From assembly GCF_004303025.1 (NCBI RefSeq), contig NZ_PJQW01000005.1, forward strand, positions 2,611 to 66,610: a stretch of DNA of 64,000 bases. The letters are read 5' to 3'. Of this stretch, positions 24,176-33,727 are shown one piece after another; position 1 is the first letter of the stretch, and each line of letters starts with the position of its first letter. The stretch comes from Flavobacterium sp. J27. Its GTDB lineage: Bacteria; Bacteroidota; Bacteroidia; Flavobacteriales; Flavobacteriaceae. The notes below the pieces were generated by a model. It saw nothing but the letters and a program-made list of their open reading frames with translations. It ran no database searches and was not told the DNA's origin. The position numbers and the translations under genes were made by a program.

Positions 24176-25558
24176 ATGAAAAAGATACTACTCCTTTATT
24201 ACTGCATATGGTGTGTTCCATTTTTTAGTCAAGTTAGATTAACAGATGTGGCTATTAAACTTAAAAAAAACACAGATTATCATCAATTGGTAACACAAGT
24301 AAATACTCAAACGAATGAGGTCTTTTCTTTTGCTTCAGATAAAGAGCATCTCACAGGAGTAAAATTTAATAGTGCCCTTTTTTTTTCAGATAGTATTTCT
24401 TTAGAAAAACCAGCTACTTTTAGAAATTTAATGGGTTGTGGCTTTACCAATGATAAAGCCATTGCTTATTGGGCAACAGAAGATTTAAAACAATTCGCAG
24501 GAATTGAATTTGATTACAAAACCCATACTACTAAAACCATTTTGTATCCTTTAAATCTTAAAAATTACACTCTTTTTTCTTCTGGTAACGAAAATGGAAT
24601 GCTATACTTTTTAGCAGAAGAAAAAGAATCAAAAAAACTAGTATTTATTACAATAAAAGGACATGACATTAAAATGAATCAACTTCAATTAGATACTTTT
24701 ATTATAGAAGACAATAACAAAAATAAAACCACCTTAGGTGCACTTTTACATACATTTGAGATTACAAAAATGCATACACAATTATTTAATTCTTATGTTG
24801 ATACAGCCCACCCAATTAAATATTATTTGAGTGAAAACAGACTATTTATTAGTTTAGACCACACAAATGATAAAACCCAACTATTTGAAATCGATTTAAA
24901 AACTTTTCAAATAAAAGAAATTGTTTTTAATAAAAACAGGATTCCAAACATAACACAATCAAACTCTCTTTTATTTGACAATCATTTTGCTTTAGTATTA
25001 CTAAATAAAGAAATTTTAGATATTGAAATTTATGATTATACTTCTAAAAAAAGCATTAAAACGTATCAAATTAAGGCAAACTTACCTTCTCCATTTACGT
25101 CTGACTTACTGGTTCAAACTGGTAATAACGAGCCTAGAAAATTAAAAAACACAAAGAAATTTATTCAAAAACTATCTGATAATGCAATAGGTCTTTCCAT
25201 CTATCCATTCAAAGGAAATTATCTGGCTACATTTGGTGGAAATAAAGAATTTATAAGAAATAGTGCCATGCTTTTAGATATTGGATTACAGATAGCAGGA
25301 GCAGGTGGTGGTGATTTAGCTGGAAGTCATGTTAATCAAAATACTTTTTTTGATGTACAATTTGACAGTAATTTTAATATCGTTGAAATGCCTTTTGAAC
25401 CTTTGTATATAGATAAAATAGCCCAATTTATAGCCCAAAATAAAGCAGTAAATTATGAGTATTTTTTTTCGTACCAAGACTTTTATATTTTGAGTTATTA
25501 TGATTCCAAAAAAGATGAAATTGTCCTTTCAAAATTTACTAATGGTTATGATTATTAA
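24176..25558 (+). CDS. Secreted protein of unknown function
   Basis: I do not recognise this 460-residue protein. It has a signal peptide (MKKILLLYYCIWCVPFFSQ), then a long region rich in short beta strands and Phe/Thr/Asp turns, for example TKTILYPLNLKNYTLFSSGNEN and KYYLSENRLFISLDHTNDKT. The pattern recalls beta-propeller proteins, without a definite repeat motif. Residues around 375-390 are Gly-rich (LDIGLQIAGAGGGDLAGSH). There is no T9SS sorting domain, so it is probably periplasmic or bound to the outer membrane. It is followed in 3 nt by the deacetylase-like gene. Confidence 0.7.
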   Translation: MKKILLLYYCIWCVPFFSQVRLTDVAIKLKKNTDYHQLVTQVNTQTNEVFSFASDKEHLTGVKFNSALFFSDSISLEKPATFRNLMGCGFTNDKAIAYWATEDLKQFAGIEFDYKTHTTKTILYPLNLKNYTLFSSGNENGMLYFLAEEKESKKLVFITIKGHDIKMNQLQLDTFIIEDNNKNKTTLGALLHTFEITKMHTQLFNSYVDTAHPIKYYLSENRLFISLDHTNDKTQLFEIDLKTFQIKEIVFNKNRIPNITQSNSLLFDNHFALVLLNKEILDIEIYDYTSKKSIKTYQIKANLPSPFTSDLLVQTGNNEPRKLKNTKKFIQKLSDNAIGLSIYPFKGNYLATFGGNKEFIRNSAMLLDIGLQIAGAGGGDLAGSHVNQNTFFDVQFDSNFNIVEMPFEPLYIDKIAQFIAQNKAVNYEYFFSYQDFYILSYYDSKKDEIVLSKFTNGYDY

Positions 25559-25561
25559 ATC

Positions 25562-26461
25562 ATGTTTCCTATAGCTTTTCATCCTATTTACAAACATCCT
25601 TTACCAGAAGGGCATCGTTTCCCGATGATTAAATATGAATTGTTACCACAACAACTCATTCATGAAGGAACAGCATCAATTACCAATTTTTTTGAACCTG
25701 ACATTTGCAATTTAGAAACCGTATTAGCTGTTCACAATTCATCTTATGTTGACCAATTAGTACAACTAACTTTAGAGCCAAGAGCCGTAAGAAAAATAGG
25801 ATTTCCTCTCTCTGCTGCATTAGTAGAAAGAGAATTACGTATTGCACAAGGAACTATCTTAGGCTGTCAACAATCTTTTGAAACTAAAGTTTCATTTAAT
25901 ATTGCTGGAGGTACACATCATGCTTATTCAGATAGAGGAGAAGCTTTTTGTTTATTAAATGATCAAGCCATTGCAGCTCAATTTTTATTAGATCATAAAC
26001 TAGCTAAAAAAATTCTGATCATCGATTTAGATGTACATCAAGGAAATGGAACAGCCGAAATTTTCAAACAAAACAATCAGGTTTTTACTTTTTCTACACA
26101 TGGTAAAACTAACTATCCTTTTAAAAAAGAACAATCCGATCTAGACATTGAATTTTTAGATGGCACTACTGACGAACAATTTTTAAAGACCATTGCTACT
26201 GTTGTTCCAAAATTAATAGAAGAGCAAAAACCAGATTTCATCTTTTATTTAGCTGGTGTCGATATTTTGAAGACAGATAAATTAGGCAAACTTTCCTGTT
26301 CTATCGAAGGTTGTAAAAAAAGAGATGAAATTGTCTTTCACTATTGCAATCAATATGAGATTCCAGTTCAGGTTTCTATGGGAGGTGGTTATTCTCCCGA
26401 AATAAAAACCATTATTGATGCTCATGCTAATACCTATAGAATAGCTAAAAATATCTTTTAA
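25562..26461 (+). CDS. Histone deacetylase-like (AcuC/HDAC family) amidohydrolase
   Basis: Zinc-dependent deacetylase of the arginase-deacetylase fold, acting on acetylated lysine, polyamine or similar amides. Active-site features: AGGTHHAYSDRGEAFCLLND (His pair near residue 118), ILIIDLDVHQGNGTAEIF (zinc-binding Asp and His, near 157), the second Asp in YLAGVDIL and the catalytic Tyr region MGGGYSP. The length of 299 residues is normal for bacterial members. It ends 39 nt before the convergent ssb gene, with a terminator between. Confidence 0.92.
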   Translation: MFPIAFHPIYKHPLPEGHRFPMIKYELLPQQLIHEGTASITNFFEPDICNLETVLAVHNSSYVDQLVQLTLEPRAVRKIGFPLSAALVERELRIAQGTILGCQQSFETKVSFNIAGGTHHAYSDRGEAFCLLNDQAIAAQFLLDHKLAKKILIIDLDVHQGNGTAEIFKQNNQVFTFSTHGKTNYPFKKEQSDLDIEFLDGTTDEQFLKTIATVVPKLIEEQKPDFIFYLAGVDILKTDKLGKLSCSIEGCKKRDEIVFHYCNQYEIPVQVSMGGGYSPEIKTIIDAHANTYRIAKNIF

Positions 26462-26463
26462 AT

Positions 26464-26493
26464 AAGAACCTCTTCAAAAAAGAAGAGGTTCTT
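26464..26493. terminator. Bidirectional terminator between the deacetylase-like gene and ssb
   Basis: A perfect 12-bp stem, AAGAACCTCTTC / GAAGAGGTTCTT, with a six-A loop between two convergent genes. The T-run after the stem is weak on the plus strand, so termination may be incomplete there. Confidence 0.75.
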
Positions 26494-26499
26494 GGCTCT

Positions 26500-26823
26500 T
26501 TACTTCCCTAACAAAAGTATTTCATTAGCAACTATTTCAGTTACATAACGTTTTACACCGTCTTTATCATCATAGCTTCTGTTTGTTAATTTCCCTTCAA
26601 TACCAATTTCTTTTCCTTTAGTAACAAATTTTTCAATAATTTCTGCCGTTTTTCCCCAAGCGGTTACGCGATGCCATTCGGTTTTTTCAACCTTGTCTCC
26701 GTTCTCTTTATAATAAATTTCATTGGTTGCAATCGATAAGCTCGCTACTTTCTTTCCAGCTTCTAAATTTTTGATTTCTGGTTCTTGTCCTACATGTCCG
26801 ATTAATTGTACTCTGTTTTTCAT
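26500..26823 (-). CDS. ssb: Single-stranded DNA-binding protein
   Basis: OB-fold protein that coats single-stranded DNA in replication and repair. It begins MKNRVQLIGHVGQEPEIKN and continues VASLSIATNEIYYKENGDKVEKTEWHRVTAWGKTAEII, the diagnostic SSB core. At 107 residues it has only the OB domain and lacks the acidic C-terminal tail (normally ending DDDLPF) that recruits partner proteins. It is therefore probably the shorter secondary SSB of Flavobacteria. No replication genes are adjacent. Confidence 0.92.
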   Translation of the reverse strand: MKNRVQLIGHVGQEPEIKNLEAGKKVASLSIATNEIYYKENGDKVEKTEWHRVTAWGKTAEIIEKFVTKGKEIGIEGKLTNRSYDDKDGVKRYVTEIVANEILLLGK

Positions 26824-27029
26824 AAGGCGTGTAAAATTTTAAATGGTTTATATAAATTGATATCTATCTGGTAAAACTTAGAATTCATATTGTCTTTTAG
26901 TATAGAATTGTATTCGTTTCATTTCGACAAGGCAAAGATGTAACAACTTCTAAAATGGATTCGGTTGTTAGTTATTTACTTTCGTTTGTAAACGTTTGTA
27001 AATAATTGAAAACAACTATTTTTACTGTA

Positions 27030-28817
27030 TTAAACATATAATAATGGTAAAATAAAAGAAGCTACAACTAATAATACTAGGGATAAAATACCACCAATAA
27101 TCAAAAAATGCTTGAATTTATAAATACCCATACCATAAATAATAGCATTAGTTTGATACCCCATAGGAGTGTAAAAACTAAAATTAGCTCCAAACATAAC
27201 GGCATATAATAAAGGTTTTGGATTTAAATGCATTTTTTGCGCCACCACAATAACAATAGGCGCTAAGATTATAGCTGTGGCGTTATTAGAAATAAAACCG
27301 CTCATTAGTAAAGTAAATGCAAAAACGATAGCAATAATAGCAGACGTGGGTACTGATTTTAAGATCAAATACAAATGTCCTCCTATGAAATCATCGGTAC
27401 CCGTATTTTTCATAGCAATTCCTAAAGGAATCATACCTGCCAAAAGAAAAATTACTTGCCAATTAATTCCTGAATAAGCATCTTTTAATTGAATGCAACC
27501 TGTAAACAAACACAGGGCAACGCCTATTAGTGCACTTTTTAAGATAGAAAAGGTATTTGTTGCAGACAATACAATAACTAAGAGAATCGCAACAAATGAA
27601 ATTATCTTCTTATAATTAGGAATGTTAGGAAGTGTTAACACCGAATTTGCAAAAAGAAGGTTATTAGAATGCGCTATCTTTTGTATTTCGCTTAAATTTC
27701 CAGTTAACAAAACTCGATTTCCTGGATTAATAAATTTCTTTGAAAAAAACTTATAAATCATATTCGGGTTTTTCTCATAATCTTTTTCACTATTTACAGC
27801 TTTAACCGAAATGTTTTCAGGTAACTGTTCGTTAAACTCCTTAACCGACATATTTACATATCTTGAATTAGGCAAGATAATCACTTCATGATATTCATTG
27901 GTATACTGTTCTTCTAATAAATCTTGATTTACTCCTAAAATATTCAATCCTAAACTCTCTGTTTTAGAAGTTAAATCTTCAATGGTTAAATCGAGCCAAA
28001 GAATATCATTTTCTTGTAAGGTTTCCGACTTTAAATCGGTTTTTAAATACCTTCTTCCGCGTTGAATTTTTATCAGTCGAATGTCATTTTCATTCCAAAT
28101 CTCTGTTTCATAGGGCTTTTTGCCAATTAATTTAGAACCTTCTCTTATTTTCACAGAAGTGATGTAGGCAAATTTATCTGCTAAATCTACATCTTCTTTC
28201 TTTTTTTGTTTGGGTAGAAAAAAACGTGATAATAAAAACACAATAGGAATAGAAACAGAAAGAAATATAATACCAGCTAAAGAGAATTCGAAGAAAGAAA
28301 AAGTACCAATTCCTCTTCGGTTAGAAATTCCAGAAACAATTAAATTAGTACTCGTCCCCATTAAAGTACAACTTCCTCCTAAAATCCCTGCAAATGAAAT
28401 GGGTAATAAAACTTTTGCTTTGTCAATTTTTCCCATTTTATCTAATTCGTTTACCAATTTAATAAAAATAATAACCACCGCTGTAGTAGCAATAAAGGAA
28501 GAGAGTATTCCAACTAAAAACATTAATAAGGGTAAAAAAAGCCAAACTGGCCAATTCATAATTGGTTGAATACGTTGTGCCATTAATGCTACAACCCCAT
28601 TTTTTTCTAAACCAATGGCAATAATCATCAAACAGAGAATGGTTAATACCGAATTATCTGAAAATCCTGAAACCGATTCTTCGGGAGAAACCACCCCAAA
28701 AAGCAACAGACTAATTAAAATAAAAAAGGCGGTTTTATCAACCGTAAATTGTTCGCTAACAAAAAGTATGAAAGCAATTAGTAAAATACCTAAAACAATT
28801 CCTATTTCAATAGTCAT
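27030..28817 (-). CDS. SLC13/DASS family permease with two RCK-C (TrkA-C) domains
   Basis: Membrane transporter of the divalent-anion:Na+ symporter superfamily. Hydrophobic helices occupy residues 1-200 and 410-595; the soluble part between them (about 215-390) carries two TrkA-C-like regulatory domains (IREGSKLIGKKPYETEIWNEND and VIILPNSRYVNMSVKEFNEQ). Ser/Asn-rich re-entrant motifs GGSCTLMGTSTNLIVSG and FISNNATAIILAPIVI mark the two substrate-binding hairpins. The 595-residue length is typical of the YfbS/SAC1 group, which transports sulfate or other anions. It is divergent from the GNAT-nitrilase gene. Confidence 0.92.
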   Translation of the reverse strand: MTIEIGIVLGILLIAFILFVSEQFTVDKTAFFILISLLLFGVVSPEESVSGFSDNSVLTILCLMIIAIGLEKNGVVALMAQRIQPIMNWPVWLFLPLLMFLVGILSSFIATTAVVIIFIKLVNELDKMGKIDKAKVLLPISFAGILGGSCTLMGTSTNLIVSGISNRRGIGTFSFFEFSLAGIIFLSVSIPIVFLLSRFFLPKQKKKEDVDLADKFAYITSVKIREGSKLIGKKPYETEIWNENDIRLIKIQRGRRYLKTDLKSETLQENDILWLDLTIEDLTSKTESLGLNILGVNQDLLEEQYTNEYHEVIILPNSRYVNMSVKEFNEQLPENISVKAVNSEKDYEKNPNMIYKFFSKKFINPGNRVLLTGNLSEIQKIAHSNNLLFANSVLTLPNIPNYKKIISFVAILLVIVLSATNTFSILKSALIGVALCLFTGCIQLKDAYSGINWQVIFLLAGMIPLGIAMKNTGTDDFIGGHLYLILKSVPTSAIIAIVFAFTLLMSGFISNNATAIILAPIVIVVAQKMHLNPKPLLYAVMFGANFSFYTPMGYQTNAIIYGMGIYKFKHFLIIGGILSLVLLVVASFILPLLYV

Positions 28818-28916
28818 ATTTACAAAAATTAGAACATAAAAATAGTTTAGAATTTCATGAAAAAGTTATAAGATTTTCGTAGATTGTTACAACATTATAA
28901 TCGTGTTTACAAATCG

Positions 28917-28947
28917 TTGTAACCCGTTTGTAATTTTAGTATCTTTG
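28917..28947 (+). promoter_or_regulatory. Bacteroidota-type promoter of the GNAT-nitrilase operon
   Basis: TTG (28917-28919), a 20-nt spacer and TATCTTTG (28940-28947) fit the TTTG/TAnnTTTG promoter, 18 nt upstream of the chosen ATG. This element also argues against a longer protein starting at an upstream GTG, since that start would lie before the promoter. Confidence 0.7.
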
Positions 28948-28965
28948 ATAAAAAACAGTATATAT

Positions 28966-30495
28966 ATGCCAAGTAAAATTAGTAAAGTTGAACTGCGAAA
29001 TTTACAGATAAAAGATTATAAAGAGCTCAAAAAATCCATGATTGAAGCCTATCCAGAAATGGTAGATTCGTATTGGAATGAAAATCATATAAAAAAACTT
29101 TTAAAAATTTTTCCTGAAGGACAACTTGTTATTGTAGCAGATGATATAGTAGTAGGTTCTGCTTTGTCGATTTTAGTTTCAGAAGACTTTGCTTTTAACA
29201 CTAAAACCTACAAAGATATTACAGGAAATTATACCTTTAAAACACACGATGAAGATGGTGATGTTCTATATGGAATAGATGTATTCATCAATCCCAATTA
29301 CAGAGGGTTGCGATTAGGCAGACGATTATATGATGCTCGAAAAGAATTGTGCGAACAATTAAATCTTCGTTCCATTGTTTTTGCAGGAAGAATTCCAAAT
29401 TATGGCAAATATGCTAAAGAAATTACGCCTAAAAAATATTTGGAAAAGGTAAAAAAGAAAGAGATATATGATCCTGTATTATCTTTTCAGTTAAGCAATG
29501 ATTTTCATGAAGTGCGTGTTTTAAAAAATTACTTAGAAGGTGATAAAGAATCTCAAGAATATGCAGTTTTATTAGAATGGAATAATATTTATTATGAAGA
29601 TTCGAAAAAATTAATCAACGTAGACAAAAGTATTGTTCGCTTAGGATTAATCCAATGGCAAATGCGTTCTTTAAATAATTTAGAAGCGTTATTTGAACAA
29701 GCCGAGTTTTTTATTGATGCCGTTTCAGGTTATGGTAGCGATTTTGCGTTGTTTCCAGAATTATTTACAGCTCCATTAATGGCAGATTACAATCATTTAT
29801 CAGAAGCTGAAGCTATTAAAGAACTGGCTAAATATACGGATGCCATTCGTAAAAAATTTCAAGAATATGCTATTTCTTACAACATCAATATCATTAGTGG
29901 TAGCATGCCATTTCAAGAAGGTGGTCATGTATACAATGTAGGGTTTCTTTGCAGGAGAGATGGAACTTATGAAATGTATCGAAAAATCCATATTACGCCA
30001 AATGAGGTTTTTCATTGGGGAATGACAGGTGGAAATGTAATTCAAACCTTTGATACTGATTGTGGTAAAATAGGTATTATTATTTGTTACGATGTAGAAT
30101 TTCCTGAATTATCTCGTTTAATGGCAGATGAAGGCATGAATATTTTATTTGTTCCTTTCCTAACCGATACTCAAAATGGATATACTCGCGTTAAAAACTG
30201 TGCTCAAGCGCGTGCCATTGAAAATGAATGTTATGTAGCCGTTGCTGGTTGTGTTGGAAATTTACCTAAAGTAAATAATATGGATATTCAATATGCGCAA
30301 GCAGCTGTTTTTACGCCTTCTGATTTTGCCTTTCCAAGTAATGGAATTAAAGCTGAAGCCACTCCAAATACTGAAATGACGTTAATAGTAGATGTGGATC
30401 TTGACTTATTAAAAGAATTACATGAACACGGAAGTGTAAATACTATGAAAGACCGTCGTAAAGATTTGTACCAACTAAAAAAACTGAAACAATAA
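28966..30495 (+). CDS. GNAT acetyltransferase fused to a carbon-nitrogen hydrolase (nitrilase family)
   Basis: Two domains in one chain. Residues 1-200 are a GNAT N-acetyltransferase (LRNLQIKDYKELKKSM; acetyl-CoA loop in VFINPNYRGLRLGRRLYDARKE). From about 220 to 509 there is a nitrilase-superfamily amidase with the catalytic triad: Glu in FALFPELFTAP, Lys in YRKIHITPNE and Cys in IGIIICYDVEFPE. This fusion is widespread in Bacteroidota and is usually called bifunctional GNAT/carbon-nitrogen hydrolase; its substrate is not established. The ATG at the start of MPSKISKVEL was chosen because it directly follows a good promoter. It is the first gene of a dense operon. Confidence 0.93.
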   Translation: MPSKISKVELRNLQIKDYKELKKSMIEAYPEMVDSYWNENHIKKLLKIFPEGQLVIVADDIVVGSALSILVSEDFAFNTKTYKDITGNYTFKTHDEDGDVLYGIDVFINPNYRGLRLGRRLYDARKELCEQLNLRSIVFAGRIPNYGKYAKEITPKKYLEKVKKKEIYDPVLSFQLSNDFHEVRVLKNYLEGDKESQEYAVLLEWNNIYYEDSKKLINVDKSIVRLGLIQWQMRSLNNLEALFEQAEFFIDAVSGYGSDFALFPELFTAPLMADYNHLSEAEAIKELAKYTDAIRKKFQEYAISYNINIISGSMPFQEGGHVYNVGFLCRRDGTYEMYRKIHITPNEVFHWGMTGGNVIQTFDTDCGKIGIIICYDVEFPELSRLMADEGMNILFVPFLTDTQNGYTRVKNCAQARAIENECYVAVAGCVGNLPKVNNMDIQYAQAAVFTPSDFAFPSNGIKAEATPNTEMTLIVDVDLDLLKELHEHGSVNTMKDRRKDLYQLKKLKQ

Positions 30496-30519
30496 TAGAC
30501 TTTTGTCAAACATACAAAC

Positions 30520-30999
30520 ATGAAAAAAATAACTTTCTTATTGCTGTTTTTCGTTACGATTAGTTTTGCCCAAAACACCTTACACTATAATGATGAAAAA
30601 GGTTCGGAAAAAGCAACTTTAAAAGATATGGAGTGGCTTACTGGAAATTGGACTGGAGAAGCTTTTGGTGGTATTTTTCAAGAAAACTGGAGCCAACCTT
30701 TAGGCGGTTCTATGCTATTTGATTTTAAATTAGTGGTAGAAGGTAAAGTTGTTTTTTATGAAGTAGGTCATATCGTGGAAAAAGACAAGACACTTTTGTA
30801 TCAAATTAAACATTTTGATGCCAATTTAAAAGGTTGGGAAGACAAGGACAAATCCGAAGATTTTAGGTTTATCAAAAAAGAAAAAAACAGAATGTACTTT
30901 GATAATTTTACTTTTGAAAAAGTATCTGAAAATGAAATCAACCTTTATGCCTATTTTGAAGATTCAAAAAAAGAAGTCGTTTTTAATTTTAAAAAATAA
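30520..30999 (+). CDS. Secreted DUF6265-like protein
   Basis: 159-residue protein with a signal peptide (MKKITFLLLFFVTISFAQ) and a domain starting LKDMEWLTGNWTGEAFGGIFQENWSQPLGGSMLFDFKLV. This WLxGxWxG pattern is that of DUF6265 and related small lipocalin-like barrels, which may bind a hydrophobic ligand. No function is known. It lies 24 nt after the GNAT-nitrilase gene, and its stop is immediately followed by the next ATG. Confidence 0.8.
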   Translation: MKKITFLLLFFVTISFAQNTLHYNDEKGSEKATLKDMEWLTGNWTGEAFGGIFQENWSQPLGGSMLFDFKLVVEGKVVFYEVGHIVEKDKTLLYQIKHFDANLKGWEDKDKSEDFRFIKKEKNRMYFDNFTFEKVSENEINLYAYFEDSKKEVVFNFKK

Positions 31000-31536
31000 A
31001 TGGAGCTAAATCAACTAAAATATCCAATAGGACAATTTAATTGTCCGGAAATCATTACACAAGACATCCTTACTACTTGGATTTCAGAAATACAACATTT
31101 TCCTGAACAAATTGTAGCAGTAACCGATGGTCTTTCCAAGGAAGAATTGCATTGGAAATACCGTCCGTATGGTTGGAATATCAAGCAAGTAGTACATCAT
31201 TGTGCAGACAGCCATAGTAATGCTTTGATCCGATTTAAATTGGCTCTTACCGAAAACAACCCAACTATTAAACCCTATGCGGAAGATGTTTGGGCGGAAT
31301 TAATTGATGGCACAGATGATGATATTTCGTATTCTTTATTAATTTTAAAAGGTTTGCATCACAAATGGCATTTAATAATGGTGAATATGGATGAAAAAGA
31401 TTGGGAAAAAACCTATTTCCATCCAGAAAGCAACAAATCTTTTACTTTAAAAAGTGTTGCCGGATTATATGCTTGGCATTGCAACCACCATTTGGCACAT
31501 ATTAAACAAGCTTTATTGCATAAAAATAATTTTTAA
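31000..31536 (+). CDS. DinB-like metal-dependent hydrolase (YfiT family)
   Basis: Four-helix-bundle protein of the DinB/YfiT superfamily, which includes thiol transferases such as bacillithiol S-transferases. The three metal-binding histidines are in IKQVVHHCADSHSNALIRFK (about residues 67-80) and LYAWHCNHHLAHIKQAL (about 157-173). It begins MELNQLKYPIGQFNCPE, the usual YfiT start. Length (178) is typical. It directly abuts the DUF6265-like gene with no spacing, which indicates coupled translation. Confidence 0.9.
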   Translation: MELNQLKYPIGQFNCPEIITQDILTTWISEIQHFPEQIVAVTDGLSKEELHWKYRPYGWNIKQVVHHCADSHSNALIRFKLALTENNPTIKPYAEDVWAELIDGTDDDISYSLLILKGLHHKWHLIMVNMDEKDWEKTYFHPESNKSFTLKSVAGLYAWHCNHHLAHIKQALLHKNNF

Positions 31537-31538
31537 GA

Positions 31539-31889
31539 ATGGCCAAAGTTTGTTTAGAATGCAACGATAAAATTGTAGGTCGAGAAGATAAAAAATTTTG
31601 TTCTGATAGCTGTAGAAATACCTACAATAATAAAATGAATAAAGATCAAAATAATTTGATGCGTAATGTGAACAACAAGTTGCGTAAAAATTATCGAATT
31701 CTGTGTGAATTAAACCCCGAAGATAAAACCAAAACTACCAGAACAAAACTCCTAAGTAAAGGGTTTGATTTTGAATTTTTCACTTCTATTTATCAAACTA
31801 AAACAGGCAATACCTATTATTTCTTATACGACCAAGGTTATATGGCTATTGATAATGACGGATTTGTTTTGGTAAAGAAAGACAGTTAA
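31539..31889 (+). CDS. Zinc-ribbon protein of unknown function
   Basis: 116 residues. Two cysteine pairs close to the N-terminus (CLECN at residue 5 and CSDSC at residue 21) form a zinc ribbon of DUF2116-like type, followed by Arg-rich RNTYNNKMNKDQNNLMRNVNNKLRKNYRIL and a short beta-rich end. Such a basic zinc protein may bind nucleic acid, but I cannot assign a role. It starts 2 nt after the DinB-like gene and ends directly before the next gene. Confidence 0.75.
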   Translation: MAKVCLECNDKIVGREDKKFCSDSCRNTYNNKMNKDQNNLMRNVNNKLRKNYRILCELNPEDKTKTTRTKLLSKGFDFEFFTSIYQTKTGNTYYFLYDQGYMAIDNDGFVLVKKDS

Positions 31890-32327
31890 ATGACAAAAAA
31901 ATATATTAACTACAAAATTTTAAATGTTGTTATAGTGTTTCTCTTATTTTGCTTAGTATTTCTAAATCAATATAATAATACTAAAAAAAGAAAGGAAGCT
32001 GTTGAAAAATATGATGGTACTGGTATCGCTTATATCAAAGAAACTATTTATGAAGATAGTCATGTATACATAAGGTTTTATTTTTATCATAATGGCAAAA
32101 TTATTTTTAGCAAACAATCTGAACGAGATGAAAATCAAACCAATATTCTAAACAATTACTTTCTTGTTACATTTGACACTAAGAACCCTAAAAATAACTA
32201 TATTCATTTGAATAAAAGAGTACAACCCGATTCGCTTTCATTAGTAAATGCTGGCTTTAAATATAAAAAATACTACATACACGACATTACTACTAATACC
32301 CATGTTGAAAAATATAAATGGCAATAA
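31890..32327 (+). CDS. Membrane-anchored protein of unknown function
   Basis: 145 residues with one hydrophobic N-terminal helix (ILNVVIVFLLFCLVFLNQY, about 9-27) and a soluble domain of beta strands (TGIAYIKETIYEDSHVYIRFYFYHNGKII). I recognise no family. It abuts the zinc-ribbon gene and overlaps the following membrane-protein gene by 10 nt, so the three are likely made together. Confidence 0.7.
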   Translation: MTKKYINYKILNVVIVFLLFCLVFLNQYNNTKKRKEAVEKYDGTGIAYIKETIYEDSHVYIRFYFYHNGKIIFSKQSERDENQTNILNNYFLVTFDTKNPKNNYIHLNKRVQPDSLSLVNAGFKYKKYYIHDITTNTHVEKYKWQ

Positions 32328-33727
32328 ATAGTTTACCAAAGAGAATTCGTATAAGACCCAATATTCCTATTTCTAAATTTAGGTTTTGGGCAGGTTTAGT
32401 TATAAGTATTTTTCTAAGCTTTTTTTTATACCAATTTTTTATTTTAGGTAGAGATATTTTTCGCTCGTATACGTTTACCACTAATTTTAACTATTTAGAA
32501 TTTACGGAAAACGAACTCCTTTTTTATAATTTATTTTATGCTTTTTTAGCCTTAATTATTGCACAAACTTTTTTTCTAAAAATAATTTTTGATACCAATA
32601 AAAAATTGTGGGAAAAAAGAATTCAATTTAGCCGTAAAAAAATAGTTCACAACCAAAATATATGGATTTGGTTCTTTCTATTTTGTTTTATAAAATTAGC
32701 TGTGTTCTACGGAGTTATGAATATGAATAGTCTTTATTGGGGAGATTATACCTTTTCAATTAATGAGCATCTTAATTTTTTTGAAGAATATCCTTATCTA
32801 TTCTTATTGATTATATTGGTCTTGTTTTTACAATCCTGGCAAAGTTTAAGAGTAATTCTTCATAATTACTTAAAATACATGATTGGTTCTTTTGTTTTCA
32901 TTTCTATTGTTGCGATAGTTTTTTCTCAAATTAATCTTGTGGATTTTGAAAGCTATTTCAAGAAACAACATGCCGAAAACCCTTATATTAAAGGAAATAT
33001 CGAGTTACCAAATATCCATTTTACAGAAGCTCTTTATTCACGAAATAAAACATTACAACTATATGTTTCAAAAAAAGGAGAACTATACTTTTATGGAAAA
33101 AAAAGAAATTTCAGTCAACTAAAAGAAATAGTAGTAGCGCTTAATAATGAAGGATTTTATTTTGAAAATCTCAATTACTTTGTACAACTCAATATTGATA
33201 AGAATACTTCTTTAAAACAGTTATATAAATTACAAAAAGTTATTACGACTTACTCCGATTTTAAGATTGCTTATAACGCGTATCCTGAAAATCCAAAATT
33301 TCCCAAAAGATACTATCAAGACAATCCTGAAGGCATTTTTGAAGTGAGAAGAAGAAGAGTTGCATCTTTTGAAAATGAAATTATGGTTCAATTAACCAAA
33401 GAAAATGAAATTTTAATAAATAACAGTCCTGTTAATTGTAATGAAATAGCAAAAAATATAGCATTACATATTTTAAAAGATAAGCATTATACATTAGTAG
33501 TAAGACTTAAAGAAGATGCCGTTTTTTCAGATTATATAAACGTTTTATCTTATACTCGAGCCGGTTATTTAAAGGCTTGCAAAATAGTTGCTAGAGAAAA
33601 AAATGTAGGTGATTATACTTTATATAATAATCCAGAATCAATTTTGCCTTTTAATATTATATATAACTACGCGTTTGAAACTGATAATTTATTAAAATTA
33701 CCTCCTAAACGTCCAGAAGATGACTAA
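32318..33727 (+). CDS. Polytopic membrane protein with possible ExbD-like C-terminal domains
   Basis: 469 residues. Five hydrophobic helices lie in the first 205 positions (for example FWAGLVISIFLSFFLYQFFIL, LIIAQTFFLKIIF, IWIWFFLFCFIKLAVFYGV, YPYLFLLIILVLFL, MIGSFVFISIVAIVF). The soluble remainder holds two similar segments, TLQLYVSKKGELYFYGKKRNF and NEIMVQLTKENEILINNSPV, each followed by a helix and, in the second, VVRLKEDAVFSDYINVLSYTRAGYLKA. That order recalls the periplasmic domain of ExbD/TolR, but the overall protein is not a known transporter. It overlaps both neighbours by 8-10 nt. Confidence 0.65.
   Translation: MAINSLPKRIRIRPNIPISKFRFWAGLVISIFLSFFLYQFFILGRDIFRSYTFTTNFNYLEFTENELLFYNLFYAFLALIIAQTFFLKIIFDTNKKLWEKRIQFSRKKIVHNQNIWIWFFLFCFIKLAVFYGVMNMNSLYWGDYTFSINEHLNFFEEYPYLFLLIILVLFLQSWQSLRVILHNYLKYMIGSFVFISIVAIVFSQINLVDFESYFKKQHAENPYIKGNIELPNIHFTEALYSRNKTLQLYVSKKGELYFYGKKRNFSQLKEIVVALNNEGFYFENLNYFVQLNIDKNTSLKQLYKLQKVITTYSDFKIAYNAYPENPKFPKRYYQDNPEGIFEVRRRRVASFENEIMVQLTKENEILINNSPVNCNEIAKNIALHILKDKHYTLVVRLKEDAVFSDYINVLSYTRAGYLKACKIVAREKNVGDYTLYNNPESILPFNIIYNYAFETDNLLKLPPKRPEDD

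Noticed and set aside
28903..28965. Extended N-terminus of the GNAT-nitrilase protein from a GTG codon
   Set aside because: The extension overlaps the best -33/-7 pair and encodes no conserved sequence.
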